A stretch of DNA of 64,000 bases from Candidatus Saccharibacteria bacterium UBA6224. GTDB taxonomy: Bacteria > Patescibacteriota > Saccharimonadia > Saccharimonadales > UBA4665. The stretch is taken from the NCBI GenBank assembly GCA_002441585.1, contig DJWS01000008.1:33143-97142 (forward strand), in the 5' to 3' direction. The translations under genes were made by a program, and so were the position numbers. The stretch's first letter is position 1. Each line of letters starts with the position of its first letter. The notes below the pieces were generated by a model, which saw only the letters and a program-made list of their open reading frames with translations, ran no database searches and was not told where the DNA came from. Positions 1-6,975 of the stretch are shown piece after piece.

Positions 1-156
1 GTCCAGCAGAATAATATCCGGCTGCATTTTCTCGATGAGTTCGAGACCGAGCTTGCCATTCTCGGCAGTTTCGGTCTGGAAGCCTTCTGCCTCGAACTTA
101 AAGCGGTACATTTGTGAGATAGCTTGATCATCTTCGATAATTGCGACTTTGGTCAT
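1..156 (-). CDS. Response regulator receiver domain, partial (runs off left edge)
   Basis: The first 52 codons read MTKVAIIEDDQAISQMYRFK and continue to a DIILLD segment, the phospho-acceptor strand of a CheY-like receiver; the rest lies outside the window. The acidic pair EDD is present and the phospho-acceptor Asp would be the last D seen. The start is chosen because a TATGAT box lies 6 nt upstream of the ATG, a leaderless arrangement common in this window. It is clearly paralogous to the next receiver gene (shared FKF, EGF and NG.GL positions). Whether it has an output domain cannot be seen. Confidence 0.85.
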   Translation of the reverse strand, partial: MTKVAIIEDDQAISQMYRFKFEAEGFQTETAENGKLGLELIEKMQPDIILLD

Positions 157-211
157 AGAACAATCATACCCCAAAACTTTAATAACCTAGAATGTTGGCC
201 CATATTCGCAC

Positions 212-592
212 TTAGACCGAACCAGGCGCAAGGATTTCGTGCACCGTTTCGACGATTTGGCCGGGCGTGTGGTGAGCCTTGACTAGGTAGCGATCGACCG
301 CCAAGAAGCGGAGAGTGGGCGGCGCCTCGTCCCGGCTGATGTTGGTCAGCACGATGACCCGCATGGCACTGCCCCAATCTTCGGCCCGGAGTTTCTCAAG
401 CATCTCGTCTCCATTCATTACGGGCATCCGTAAATCCAGTAGCACCAAGTGAGGTATGAATTCTTCGGCATAGACTAACCCTTGCTCGCCATTGTGGGCT
501 ACGCGGACCTCGAAGCCCTCATGCTTGAACTTGAACTCATAGATATCCGCCAATGCGGTATCATCTTCGACTATCAGGATCTTGTATGCCAT
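212..592 (-). CDS. Single-domain response regulator (CheY-like)
   Basis: A 126-residue protein that is only a receiver domain: acidic pair near residues 9-10 (VEDD), phospho-acceptor Asp in LVLLDLRMP, a conserved Thr in VIVLTN, and a Lys in YLVKA. It has no DNA-binding or enzymatic output, so it probably acts by protein contact or as a phosphate sink. An in-frame TTG six codons upstream (position 610) could extend the protein, but MAYKILIVEDD fits the family start better. It is a tandem paralogue of the partial gene to its left. The membrane histidine kinase at 2651 is a possible partner, by proximity only. Confidence 0.85.
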   Translation of the reverse strand: MAYKILIVEDDTALADIYEFKFKHEGFEVRVAHNGEQGLVYAEEFIPHLVLLDLRMPVMNGDEMLEKLRAEDWGSAMRVIVLTNISRDEAPPTLRFLAVDRYLVKAHHTPGQIVETVHEILAPGSV

Positions 593-627
593 ATTTGTAT
601 ATTTTGACAAACTGTCTAATTAGTGTG

Positions 628-656
628 TTGACATTTTATCAAAAATAGGGTATTAT
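628..656 (+). promoter_or_regulatory. Consensus sigma-70 type promoter
   Basis: TTGACA at 628-633 and TATTAT at 651-656 are separated by exactly 17 bases. The predicted start of transcription is near 663. It drives the acyltransferase/ThiF pair, but an intrinsic-terminator-like hairpin follows within about 20 nt. Confidence 0.75.
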
Positions 657-679
657 GCAAATCAGTTCATTAGCAGATT

Positions 680-725
680 AGCAGCGTCCAACGAGCCTAC
701 AGGGTTCTGCGGATGCTGCTTTTTT
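680..725 (+). terminator. Terminator-like hairpin in the leader of the 748 gene (attenuator candidate)
   Basis: AGCAGCGTCC (680-689) pairs along all ten bases with GGATGCTGCT (711-720), one of them a G-U pair. Inside is a second six-pair stem (GAGCCT/GGGTTC with an ACA loop). Six T residues follow directly. It sits between a consensus promoter and the first codon, so it should stop most transcripts after about 60 nt unless something prevents it. Attenuator, riboswitch expression platform and small-RNA terminator are all possible; no anti-terminator stem is obvious. Confidence 0.6.
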
Positions 726-747
726 GATAGAGATTTTGTGAACCACT

Positions 748-1611
748 ATGGCAATAAATATTTTTGAAGATATACCGTACGAAACCAATCAAACTGGTGA
801 TCCGTATGGGCATCTACCCACAATTGATGAAGACATTTTTGCGGATAACCCCAACGCCGCCTATATGGTTGCGCTAGCCGCGGTCCCCGGCGAAGTATTG
901 ATGCCAAGAGTTTTTGAAGCTACTCGTGAATTAAGGTATTCCAAATACACCGAACTGGGTTGGTTGCCGGTCGAGCACGTCGTAGAAGTTAACGGAAAAC
1001 GACTTGAGCCACTTGATAAATATGATGCAACATCAGAGCATGTTGCGGTCATCAAGAATAGGGGAAGCGATAAGCTGCCCGTCTTGATTGCATCAGGCCG
1101 ATCAATCATCAAGGCCTCAGAAGATGCGAATATCCCCGTCGAAGAACACTTTCCCGAAGTGTTTCGTGACGGTCCTGCGCCCGTAGGTTCTAATGAGGTG
1201 TCTCGCCTAATCTCTGATAGCCTGCACAGGCCTGAGCGGGCCTTGGCAAGCATCGCGGTGCAGCGTGCCATTACTTCGCGGTGCATCGAACTGGATTATG
1301 GTCCAAGCTATGCAATGATTGAGCAATATCTAAAGAAGCGGCTGGATGACACCCGTTTTCCTCACGAGATGATTTCTGATTTTCAGCCTATACCAGAATA
1401 CAATGACACCATGAACGCCGTTATGTTGACGGATTGGAGGCGAGTGCTGGCCGGTACCAGGCTGGCTAAGCTCGGGGTGCCATTGACTACAAAGCTCTTT
1501 TTCGTGGGAGTGGATAAGCCGGGCGGTGGTTTTGGCTACTACGGCAAGCGATTCGTCTACAGGCATGGTGCTCAGTTGCATCAAGTAGCGCCAGAAGCCC
1601 TGGGAGCGTAG
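748..1611 (+). CDS. LuxI/FeeM-like N-acyltransferase (GNAT-fold, autoinducer-synthase-like)
   Basis: A 287-residue protein. Its middle carries the ordered motif set of acyl-homoserine-lactone synthases and related N-acyl amino acid synthases: LR near 62-63, ELGW ending at W72, DKYD (D90, D93), SGR (R118), EEHFPEVF (132-139), then EVSR (E150, R153). In LuxI enzymes the D/D/R/E/R positions are the catalytic or structural ones. The family transfers an acyl group from acyl-ACP or acyl-CoA to an amino compound. The assignment is by motif only; overall similarity is remote. The ThiF-like gene starts one base after its stop, so the two are almost certainly cotranscribed. There is no strong Shine-Dalgarno. 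Confidence 0.55.
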   Translation: MAINIFEDIPYETNQTGDPYGHLPTIDEDIFADNPNAAYMVALAAVPGEVLMPRVFEATRELRYSKYTELGWLPVEHVVEVNGKRLEPLDKYDATSEHVAVIKNRGSDKLPVLIASGRSIIKASEDANIPVEEHFPEVFRDGPAPVGSNEVSRLISDSLHRPERALASIAVQRAITSRCIELDYGPSYAMIEQYLKKRLDDTRFPHEMISDFQPIPEYNDTMNAVMLTDWRRVLAGTRLAKLGVPLTTKLFFVGVDKPGGGFGYYGKRFVYRHGAQLHQVAPEALGA

Positions 1612-1612
1612 C

Positions 1613-2608
1613 ATGAGTGTCGAAGAGGTACGATTTGGCGTGGGGATGGATGATCCATTCGCGATCCAATATGAGCGTACAAAGGGCTACGAGTCCGCGG
1701 CTACGCTTGAGAGAAAGATGAATACCAGAGTATGCATCGCCGGCGTTGGCGGTGGGGGCGGTTTGTTGGCCGAATCTCTTGCAAAAGAAGGATATGGCGA
1801 TATTCGCATCGCCGATCCGGACGAAATGTCGGCGGCAAACGCCAACCGCCTTTTCCCTGCGACGCCTGATAACATCGGCAGGAACAAAGCCGAGGTTTGG
1901 GCGGAGCGGATTCATCTCGCAAATAGTGCTGCTCGGGTGGCTATTTTTGCGGAAGGTGTAACGGCCGACAATGTCGAGGATTTCTTCATGCAGGGCTCAA
2001 AAAAGGGCCAACGCATCATCGCCGTTGATGAGATCGATGTTCTTCGTCCTGAGATCGCGCTGGGGTTCAACCAAACAGCACGACGATTCGGGATACCTGT
2101 TACGACGGGCACGGACATCGGATTTGGTGGTATCGTTACTTCGATAAACCCTGAAGCTAGCAGGTACACCTTCGAGAGAGTGAACCATATCCCGGAGGAT
2201 ATGGTACCGTTTGAAGAGTATGAAGGCGAGCTGTCGCTATCTTCTCTGGGGTACATACCAACATATGGGAGCATTGATACGCTGTTGTCCGTCATGAAGG
2301 GGTCAGATGTGCCGACCACGCTGAGAAGCGTCCTGACTACTACGGCTATGCTGCTTGATGAAACGGAACGGATAACGATGGACGGAACGCGTGGTTTTAG
2401 GCGGCCAACATGGGCTCCAAAACAGCGCTGGATGGACACAAATGGTACATCGGGCTCGACACGGTTCCCCCGTGCAAGCCATTACTCTCATTTGTTGCGA
2501 ACCGTCCTTAGGGATAAGGTGCTGCAGATCAACCCTGACGCCGAATACACCCCTGAAGATATTGCAGCGCGGGCAGAATACCGAATCCAACACGGCGAAG
2601 CAGAATAG
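1613..2608 (+). CDS. ThiF/MoeB/MccB-like E1 adenylyltransferase
   Basis: A 331-residue protein with an E1-type Rossmann nucleotide-binding site: GVGGGGG at 44-50, acidic residues in IADPD (66-70), the family's asparagine/arginine signature NANRLF (76-81), and IGRNKAE (K92), where the family has its ATP-contacting lysine. The family adenylates the C-terminal carboxylate of a ubiquitin-like protein or peptide. I see no zinc CxxC pairs and no evident catalytic cysteine region, so it may only adenylate, as MccB does. It is the second gene of an operon with a LuxI-like acyltransferase. The substrate is unknown, and no small glycine-tailed carrier protein is visible nearby. Confidence 0.75.
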   Translation: MSVEEVRFGVGMDDPFAIQYERTKGYESAATLERKMNTRVCIAGVGGGGGLLAESLAKEGYGDIRIADPDEMSAANANRLFPATPDNIGRNKAEVWAERIHLANSAARVAIFAEGVTADNVEDFFMQGSKKGQRIIAVDEIDVLRPEIALGFNQTARRFGIPVTTGTDIGFGGIVTSINPEASRYTFERVNHIPEDMVPFEEYEGELSLSSLGYIPTYGSIDTLLSVMKGSDVPTTLRSVLTTTAMLLDETERITMDGTRGFRRPTWAPKQRWMDTNGTSGSTRFPRASHYSHLLRTVLRDKVLQINPDAEYTPEDIAARAEYRIQHGEAE

Positions 2609-2650
2609 AACAATAGCGAACCGATACGCTAGTGCTTTATACTGTTCGTT

Positions 2651-4858
2651 GTGAGTATTAGTCTACTGGCTATCATCAACGTCATCGTCGGCATTTCCAT
2701 CCTGCTCGTAGCGGTGATGGTTTTGGTAAAGAACGTACGTCTGGCGGTCAACCGCATATTTTTCATTACGTCGGTAACGGGCCTGCTCTGGATAGGGGCT
2801 AATTTCTTTAGTAATGTGACTACGCTATCCCACGGATTGACTCTCTGGGCCAATAAGCTGGTTCTAGTGACCTCGTTATTGCTTGTATTCTCACTACTGC
2901 TCTTCATGATCGAGATACTTGGCATACAGCCATCAGGGTGGATGCGCCGACTCTTACTAATCGCCTTTGTTGTTAATACGGCTATAGCGCCTACGGCGGC
3001 GGTCGTTCAGGATGTGGAGGCTCGGGGCCAAGTAGTGGCGATTCATTTTGGGCTACTGGCGCCGCTCTTTTTTGTCTCTTTGCTAACCCTGGTCGGTTAC
3101 GCGGCCTATTTGCTGGTCATCGCTCGTAGGAATAGCTCCGGCCTCCAGAGGCAACAGATTGATGTACTGATGTGGTCATTCGTACTGGGCATGGCAGTAG
3201 CGCTAGCCTTTAACTTTGTTTTACCCGCGATCTTCGGTCTATTCGTATTAACTCAATTCGGTTTTGTCGCGATGTTCATATTTATTGGAGGTATGGCGTA
3301 CGCCATAATTAAGCACAAAGTTTTTGACATTAGGCTCGTGGTGTTCCGGGCAATGGGGTATTTATTCTCTGGCGGTGTATTGATAGTTGCCTACAGCTTT
3401 CTGGTGCTTCAAGTCTTACACATCGCAGGCGTGGAGTTCTCCAACCCACAACGTGCGATATTGCTGCTTTCCATTGCTGGTATAGGAACTTTCTACCAAC
3501 CATTCAAGGGTGCTTTTGACAAACTAACTGCCAGGGTATTTTTCCAAGATATTTATGATCCGCAGCAGCTGTTTGCCAATCTGAACAAGGTACTCGTGTC
3601 CAGTCTCGACACGAAATATTTGATGATGCAGAGTATCTCAATCATAGAGACTGCCATAAAACCGGATTTTGCGGCGGTAGGATTTGCCGGTTCCAATGGA
3701 CAGTATCGTTTATTTTCGTCACGTAAACTCTCTTTTTCTGACGAGTCCATCCAGTATTTTAGAAAAACCGCGCCACACATACACACGAAGGTAATAGTTG
3801 CAGATTATTTAGATGCAGAGAGGCACAGTGGCCTCAAGGAGCTGATGGTTGCGAACGATATGGCCGTTCTAGTGCGCTTGACTAAAGACACACGGAGTAC
3901 GGAGGAAGGTATGGGCTATTTGATTCTTGGCAACAAACGGAGCGGCAATCCGTACACTCCCCAGGATGTGCGCACTCTGGAGACTGTCGCCAACGAAATG
4001 ATCATAGCCATTCAGAACGCCTTGCACTATGAAGAAATCCAGAAATTCAACGAGGTCTTGCAGGCGCGAGTCGATGCGGCCACCAGGAAGTTACGCAGCA
4101 CCAACGAGAAGCTCAAGGCCCTGGACGAAACCAAAGACGACTTTATCAGCATGGCGAGCCACCAGTTACGCACACCTTTGACTAGCGTTAAGGGTTATCT
4201 GAGCATGGTGCTCGAGGGCGACGCCGGCAAACTGAATGACACCCAGAAGAAGATGCTCGGGCAAGCTTTCTTGAGTAGCCAACGCATGGTCTTTTTGATA
4301 GCCGACTTGCTTAACGTATCCCGACTCAAGACCGGTAAATTCGTCATCGAGTCGGCACCGACTGACCTCACGCACATGATCCAGGAGGAACTAGATCAGT
4401 TGACCGAGACAGCCGAGGCCCGTGAGATCACCATTACTTATAAAAAACCAAAAGACTTTCCGCAGCTGATGTTGGATGAGACCAAGATGCGCCAGGTTGT
4501 CATGAACTTCGTCGACAACGCCATATACTACACGCCCACTGGTGGTCATATAGAAATCAAGCTGGAAGAGGTCGCCCATGGCATCGAGCTAAGGGTCATC
4601 GATGATGGCATCGGTGTGCCCAAGCACGAACAACACCACCTGTTCACCAAATTTTATCGCGCGGCCAATGCTCGCAAGGCCCGTCCCGACGGTACCGGTT
4701 TGGGGCTGTTCATGGCTAAAAAGGTCGTTGTGGCGCAGGGCGGCAGTATCATCTTTGATAGCAAGGAAGGCGCCGGTAGCACCTTTGGCTTCCGTTTTCC
4801 CCACCGCACCGTCGTGGTCACCCACCAGCCAGTAGTGGCCGAACCGACAGCCACCTAA
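2651..4858 (+). CDS. Membrane sensor histidine kinase (multi-TM, GAF-like, HisKA, HATPase)
   Basis: A 735-residue kinase. Residues about 1-290 hold roughly eight hydrophobic segments, resembling the 7TM-type sensor input of some histidine kinases. Residues about 310-470 look like a GAF domain, followed by a coiled coil. The H box is in SMASHQLRTPLTS; then come the N box (MNFVDNAIYY), the G1 box DDGIGVP and the G2 box GTGLGLFMAKK. All catalytic elements are present. The start is GTG at 2651, seven bases after TATACT (2638-2643), so the message is probably leaderless. No response regulator is fused or directly adjacent; the receiver genes at the left edge are candidates. Confidence 0.88.
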   Translation: MSISLLAIINVIVGISILLVAVMVLVKNVRLAVNRIFFITSVTGLLWIGANFFSNVTTLSHGLTLWANKLVLVTSLLLVFSLLLFMIEILGIQPSGWMRRLLLIAFVVNTAIAPTAAVVQDVEARGQVVAIHFGLLAPLFFVSLLTLVGYAAYLLVIARRNSSGLQRQQIDVLMWSFVLGMAVALAFNFVLPAIFGLFVLTQFGFVAMFIFIGGMAYAIIKHKVFDIRLVVFRAMGYLFSGGVLIVAYSFLVLQVLHIAGVEFSNPQRAILLLSIAGIGTFYQPFKGAFDKLTARVFFQDIYDPQQLFANLNKVLVSSLDTKYLMMQSISIIETAIKPDFAAVGFAGSNGQYRLFSSRKLSFSDESIQYFRKTAPHIHTKVIVADYLDAERHSGLKELMVANDMAVLVRLTKDTRSTEEGMGYLILGNKRSGNPYTPQDVRTLETVANEMIIAIQNALHYEEIQKFNEVLQARVDAATRKLRSTNEKLKALDETKDDFISMASHQLRTPLTSVKGYLSMVLEGDAGKLNDTQKKMLGQAFLSSQRMVFLIADLLNVSRLKTGKFVIESAPTDLTHMIQEELDQLTETAEAREITITYKKPKDFPQLMLDETKMRQVVMNFVDNAIYYTPTGGHIEIKLEEVAHGIELRVIDDGIGVPKHEQHHLFTKFYRAANARKARPDGTGLGLFMAKKVVVAQGGSIIFDSKEGAGSTFGFRFPHRTVVVTHQPVVAEPTAT

Positions 4859-4862
4859 TAGC

Positions 4863-4891
4863 TTTACAGATTAGGACATATGTGCTATAAT
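4863..4891 (+). promoter_or_regulatory. Promoter of the orphan small RNA
   Basis: TTTACA at 4863-4868, a 17-base spacer, and TATAAT at 4886-4891 with an extended -10 TG two bases upstream. Start is predicted near 4898. No open reading frame follows before the terminator at 5028. Confidence 0.7.
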
Positions 4892-4897
4892 ACAGAG

Positions 4898-5058
4898 CAA
4901 GTATACTCAGGTGGATGAGTGACGACGTCCAATCTGTGGATAAACACTAGCGTTTGAACACATTTTGTGATACATTCAAGAAAGTTATTGAGCTCGTGAC
5001 TGACCGCTCTAGAACAAATCTTATAGAAATCCCCCGCATGGACCAGAAGGGGGATTTT
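4898..5058 (+). ncRNA. Orphan structured small RNA, about 160 nt, unassigned
   Basis: This stretch has a near-consensus promoter, a strong intrinsic terminator and no coding potential. Visible pairing: AGAGC near its 5' end with GCTCT near 5006-5010, and an internal hairpin (TTGAACACA with TGTG..TTCAA, about 4956-4983). Size and end-to-end pairing recall 6S RNA, but I cannot show the long stem with a central bubble. The SRP RNA GGAAG/AGCAG signature is absent, and it is too short for RNase P RNA. It lies between the histidine kinase and tRNA-Glu. Confidence 0.5.
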
Positions 5059-5060
5059 CA
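5028..5060 (+). terminator. Intrinsic terminator of the orphan RNA
   Basis: AATCCCCC (5028-5035) pairs with GGGGGATT (5049-5056), followed by TTTTCATTTC. Its T stretch overlaps the -35 region of the next promoter. Confidence 0.8.
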
Positions 5061-5083
5061 TTTCTCATCTGTTATGTTATGAT
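5055..5083 (+). promoter_or_regulatory. Promoter of the tRNA-Glu transcription unit
   Basis: TTTTCA (5055-5060), 17 bases, then TATGAT (5078-5083) preceded by TGT, an extended -10. Predicted start is near 5090, giving a 5' leader of about 115 nt. That leader holds two strong hairpins: a ten-pair stem closing a TTC loop (5124-5146), and a long A/T-rich stem around 5158-5198 flanked by GGGTC/GACCC. Confidence 0.55.
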
Positions 5084-5205
5084 TTTTGGGTTGTAAGTCG
5101 TCTCGTAATATTGAAGACGCGGCCCACATACCCTTCGGGTATGTGGCCACACGCTCGGGTCATGGAAAAATATGTAAACACATTTTTCCGCGACCCTGCG
5201 CGCGT

Positions 5206-5280
5206 GGCCTCATCGTCTAACGGTTAGGACACCAGGTTTTCATCCTGGCAATCGGAGTTCGATTCTCCGTGAGGTCACCA
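5206..5280 (+). tRNA. tRNA-Glu (anticodon TTC)
   Basis: A full cloverleaf: acceptor GGCCTCA pairs with TGAGGTC (one G-U), D arm, anticodon stem CCAGG/CCTGG around the loop containing TTC, T arm CGGAG/CTCCG with a TTCGATT loop, discriminator A and an encoded CCA. Partial copies of its 3' end lie downstream. Confidence 0.95.
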
Positions 5281-5470
5281 AATTAAGAACGTCACCAAAG
5301 GTGGCGTTTTTAATTTGGTTGGCTTGCGAAGCAAGCCCGAACTCCGAAGGAGTGCGATATTCGAGGACGCGCACAGGAGCTTGCTCCGAGCACGCCGCAA
5401 GAATATACAATGTATTCTCCGTGAGGTCACCAAAGGAGCAGGGCGACGACGGATTCTCCGTGAGACCAAT
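5262..5470 (+). repeat. Three direct copies of the tRNA-Glu 3' end
   Basis: The last 19 bases of tRNA-Glu plus two downstream bases (5262-5282) recur exactly at 5414-5434. A third, degenerate copy lies at 5453-5470, matching 12 bases and then lacking GTCA. Between them is a palindrome-rich stretch: GGCTTGC GAA GCAAGCC (5317-5333), ACTCC GAAG GAGT, and GGAGCTTGCTCC. Integration footprints and slipped or illegitimate duplication are both possible. No integrase gene is in the window. Confidence 0.75.
5279..5316 (+). terminator. Intrinsic terminator after tRNA-Glu
   Basis: AACGTCACC (5288-5296) pairs with GGTGGCGTT (5300-5308) around an AAA loop. Flanking AAATTAA/TTAATTT lengthen the stem, and a T run follows. 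Confidence 0.75.
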
Positions 5471-5500
5471 AACACCATCACCTCGGTGTATACTGTTACG

Positions 5501-6931
5501 ATGAAACATGTGTATAAGCGTGCCAAAATACTAGCAACGGTCGGGCCGGCCACCCATAGTTATGAAAAAATCGAGGCCATGGTACGAAGCGGAGTCAACG
5601 GATTTCGTCTGAATTTTAGCCATGGCAACAAAGAGCAGCGCGAGCAACAGGTCACTTGGATCCGTGATGCCGCCAAGAAGTTGGATCGCAACGTTGCCAT
5701 ACTGCAGGATATCCAGGGACCCAAGATCCGTCTTGGCGACCTATCATCCAACCAGTATCCGGTAAAAAAGGGCGATGAACTGGACCTGGTCTACGGCGCG
5801 GAGCACCATGGCTCGACCATTCCGTTGCAGTACGACATATCCGAAAAGATCGAGGCTGGACAACGATTATATATCTTTGACGGCAAGGTCAGGACGATCG
5901 TCCTGGATTGCGACCCGGCGAACAAAAGCGTTCATGTTCGCGTCGAAAACGACGGATTTTTGATGAGCCGCAAGGGGCTCAACTTGCCAGACACGAACTT
6001 TGGTGGGGATATCTTCACCGACAAAGATTACAAAGATATGGAATACGGTGCTACCCAAGATTACGACTATGTGGCCTTGAGCTTTATCCAATCCGCCGCC
6101 GACATTGAGACAGCCCGTGGGTTTTTGGCCGAGCATGGCTCGACGGCACAGATTATTGCCAAGGTTGAGACCAAGGCGGCAATTGACCCCGATGAACTGG
6201 AGCGAATCGTTGAGGCTAGTGATGGCGTGATGGTTGCCCGGGGCGATTTGGCGGTCGAAGTCGGAGCCGAAATAGTGCCGATTGTGCAGCGACAAATCAT
6301 TGCCCTGTGCCAGCGACATGTCAAATTGAGTATCGTGGCCACGCAAATGATGGCCAGTATGGTCGACAACCCGGAGCCGACTCGAGCTGAAGTCAACGAC
6401 GTCTCCAGCGCAGTGATCATGGGTGCCGACTGTCTGATGCTGAGCGATGAAACGGCCAACGGCAAATATCCAATCGAGACTATCCAGAGCATGCGCCGAA
6501 CCATTTTGTATACCCAAGAACACGCCGAAGCGTTGCCGCTGTCGCAGCCGCTGACCCTCGAGACTCACTCTGCAGCCATCAGTGCCGCAGCCGTCAGTTT
6601 ATCCGAGCAGTTGCATGCCGACGCCATTGTCGCCGAGACTAAAAGCGGTGCCACGGCGGCGCATATCGCGGCGCACCGTCCCAGCCGGCCGATAGTCTCG
6701 GTGACGAGCCAGCCTCGCGTGGCTCAGCAATTGGCGTTGCTCTACGCCAACAAGAGTTTCTTGCGGCCCGATGGCGAAAAGGCCGGTCTCAACTTGGCCA
6801 AAGAACTCACCACGCCGGACGGCTTTTTTGGTCCACGAGCAACAGTGGTGCTGGTGAGTGGTCGGCAGCCGGGGCTGATGGGCGCTACCGATACGATTCG
6901 CGTCAGGCGTATCGATACCACGACTAGCTAG
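5501..6931 (+). CDS. pyk: Pyruvate kinase
   Basis: A 476-residue enzyme converting phosphoenolpyruvate and ADP to pyruvate and ATP. Seen in order: KILATVGPATHSYEKI and FRLNFSHG at the N-terminus, the B domain inserted after about residue 85, KVETKAA (active-site lysine strand), MVARGDLAVEVGAE, and ATQMMASM with NPEPTRAEV. A C-terminal allosteric-type domain ends near VRRIDT. The ATG at 5501 is chosen because TATACT (5489-5494) lies six bases upstream and homology begins at once. An open frame reaching back to 5315 runs through tRNA-derived repeats and is not coding. It starts a glycolytic cluster with pgk and tpiA. Confidence 0.95.
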   Translation: MKHVYKRAKILATVGPATHSYEKIEAMVRSGVNGFRLNFSHGNKEQREQQVTWIRDAAKKLDRNVAILQDIQGPKIRLGDLSSNQYPVKKGDELDLVYGAEHHGSTIPLQYDISEKIEAGQRLYIFDGKVRTIVLDCDPANKSVHVRVENDGFLMSRKGLNLPDTNFGGDIFTDKDYKDMEYGATQDYDYVALSFIQSAADIETARGFLAEHGSTAQIIAKVETKAAIDPDELERIVEASDGVMVARGDLAVEVGAEIVPIVQRQIIALCQRHVKLSIVATQMMASMVDNPEPTRAEVNDVSSAVIMGADCLMLSDETANGKYPIETIQSMRRTILYTQEHAEALPLSQPLTLETHSAAISAAAVSLSEQLHADAIVAETKSGATAAHIAAHRPSRPIVSVTSQPRVAQQLALLYANKSFLRPDGEKAGLNLAKELTTPDGFFGPRATVVLVSGRQPGLMGATDTIRVRRIDTTTS

Positions 6932-6975
6932 CCGTATTCTGCATAAGCGTGATAAAATGAGCGAAAAGGGTGGGG

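Noticed and set aside
4898..5058. SRP RNA or RNase P RNA
   Set aside because: No SRP apical signature and far too short for RNase P RNA, so left unassigned.
5315..5500. Open frame extending pyruvate kinase about 60 codons upstream
   Set aside because: It runs through tRNA-Glu 3' repeats and palindromes. Homology and a -10 box place the start at 5501.
5867..6568. 233-codon frame antisense to pyruvate kinase
   Set aside because: A shadow of a strongly conserved coding gene, without initiation signals or recognisable domains.
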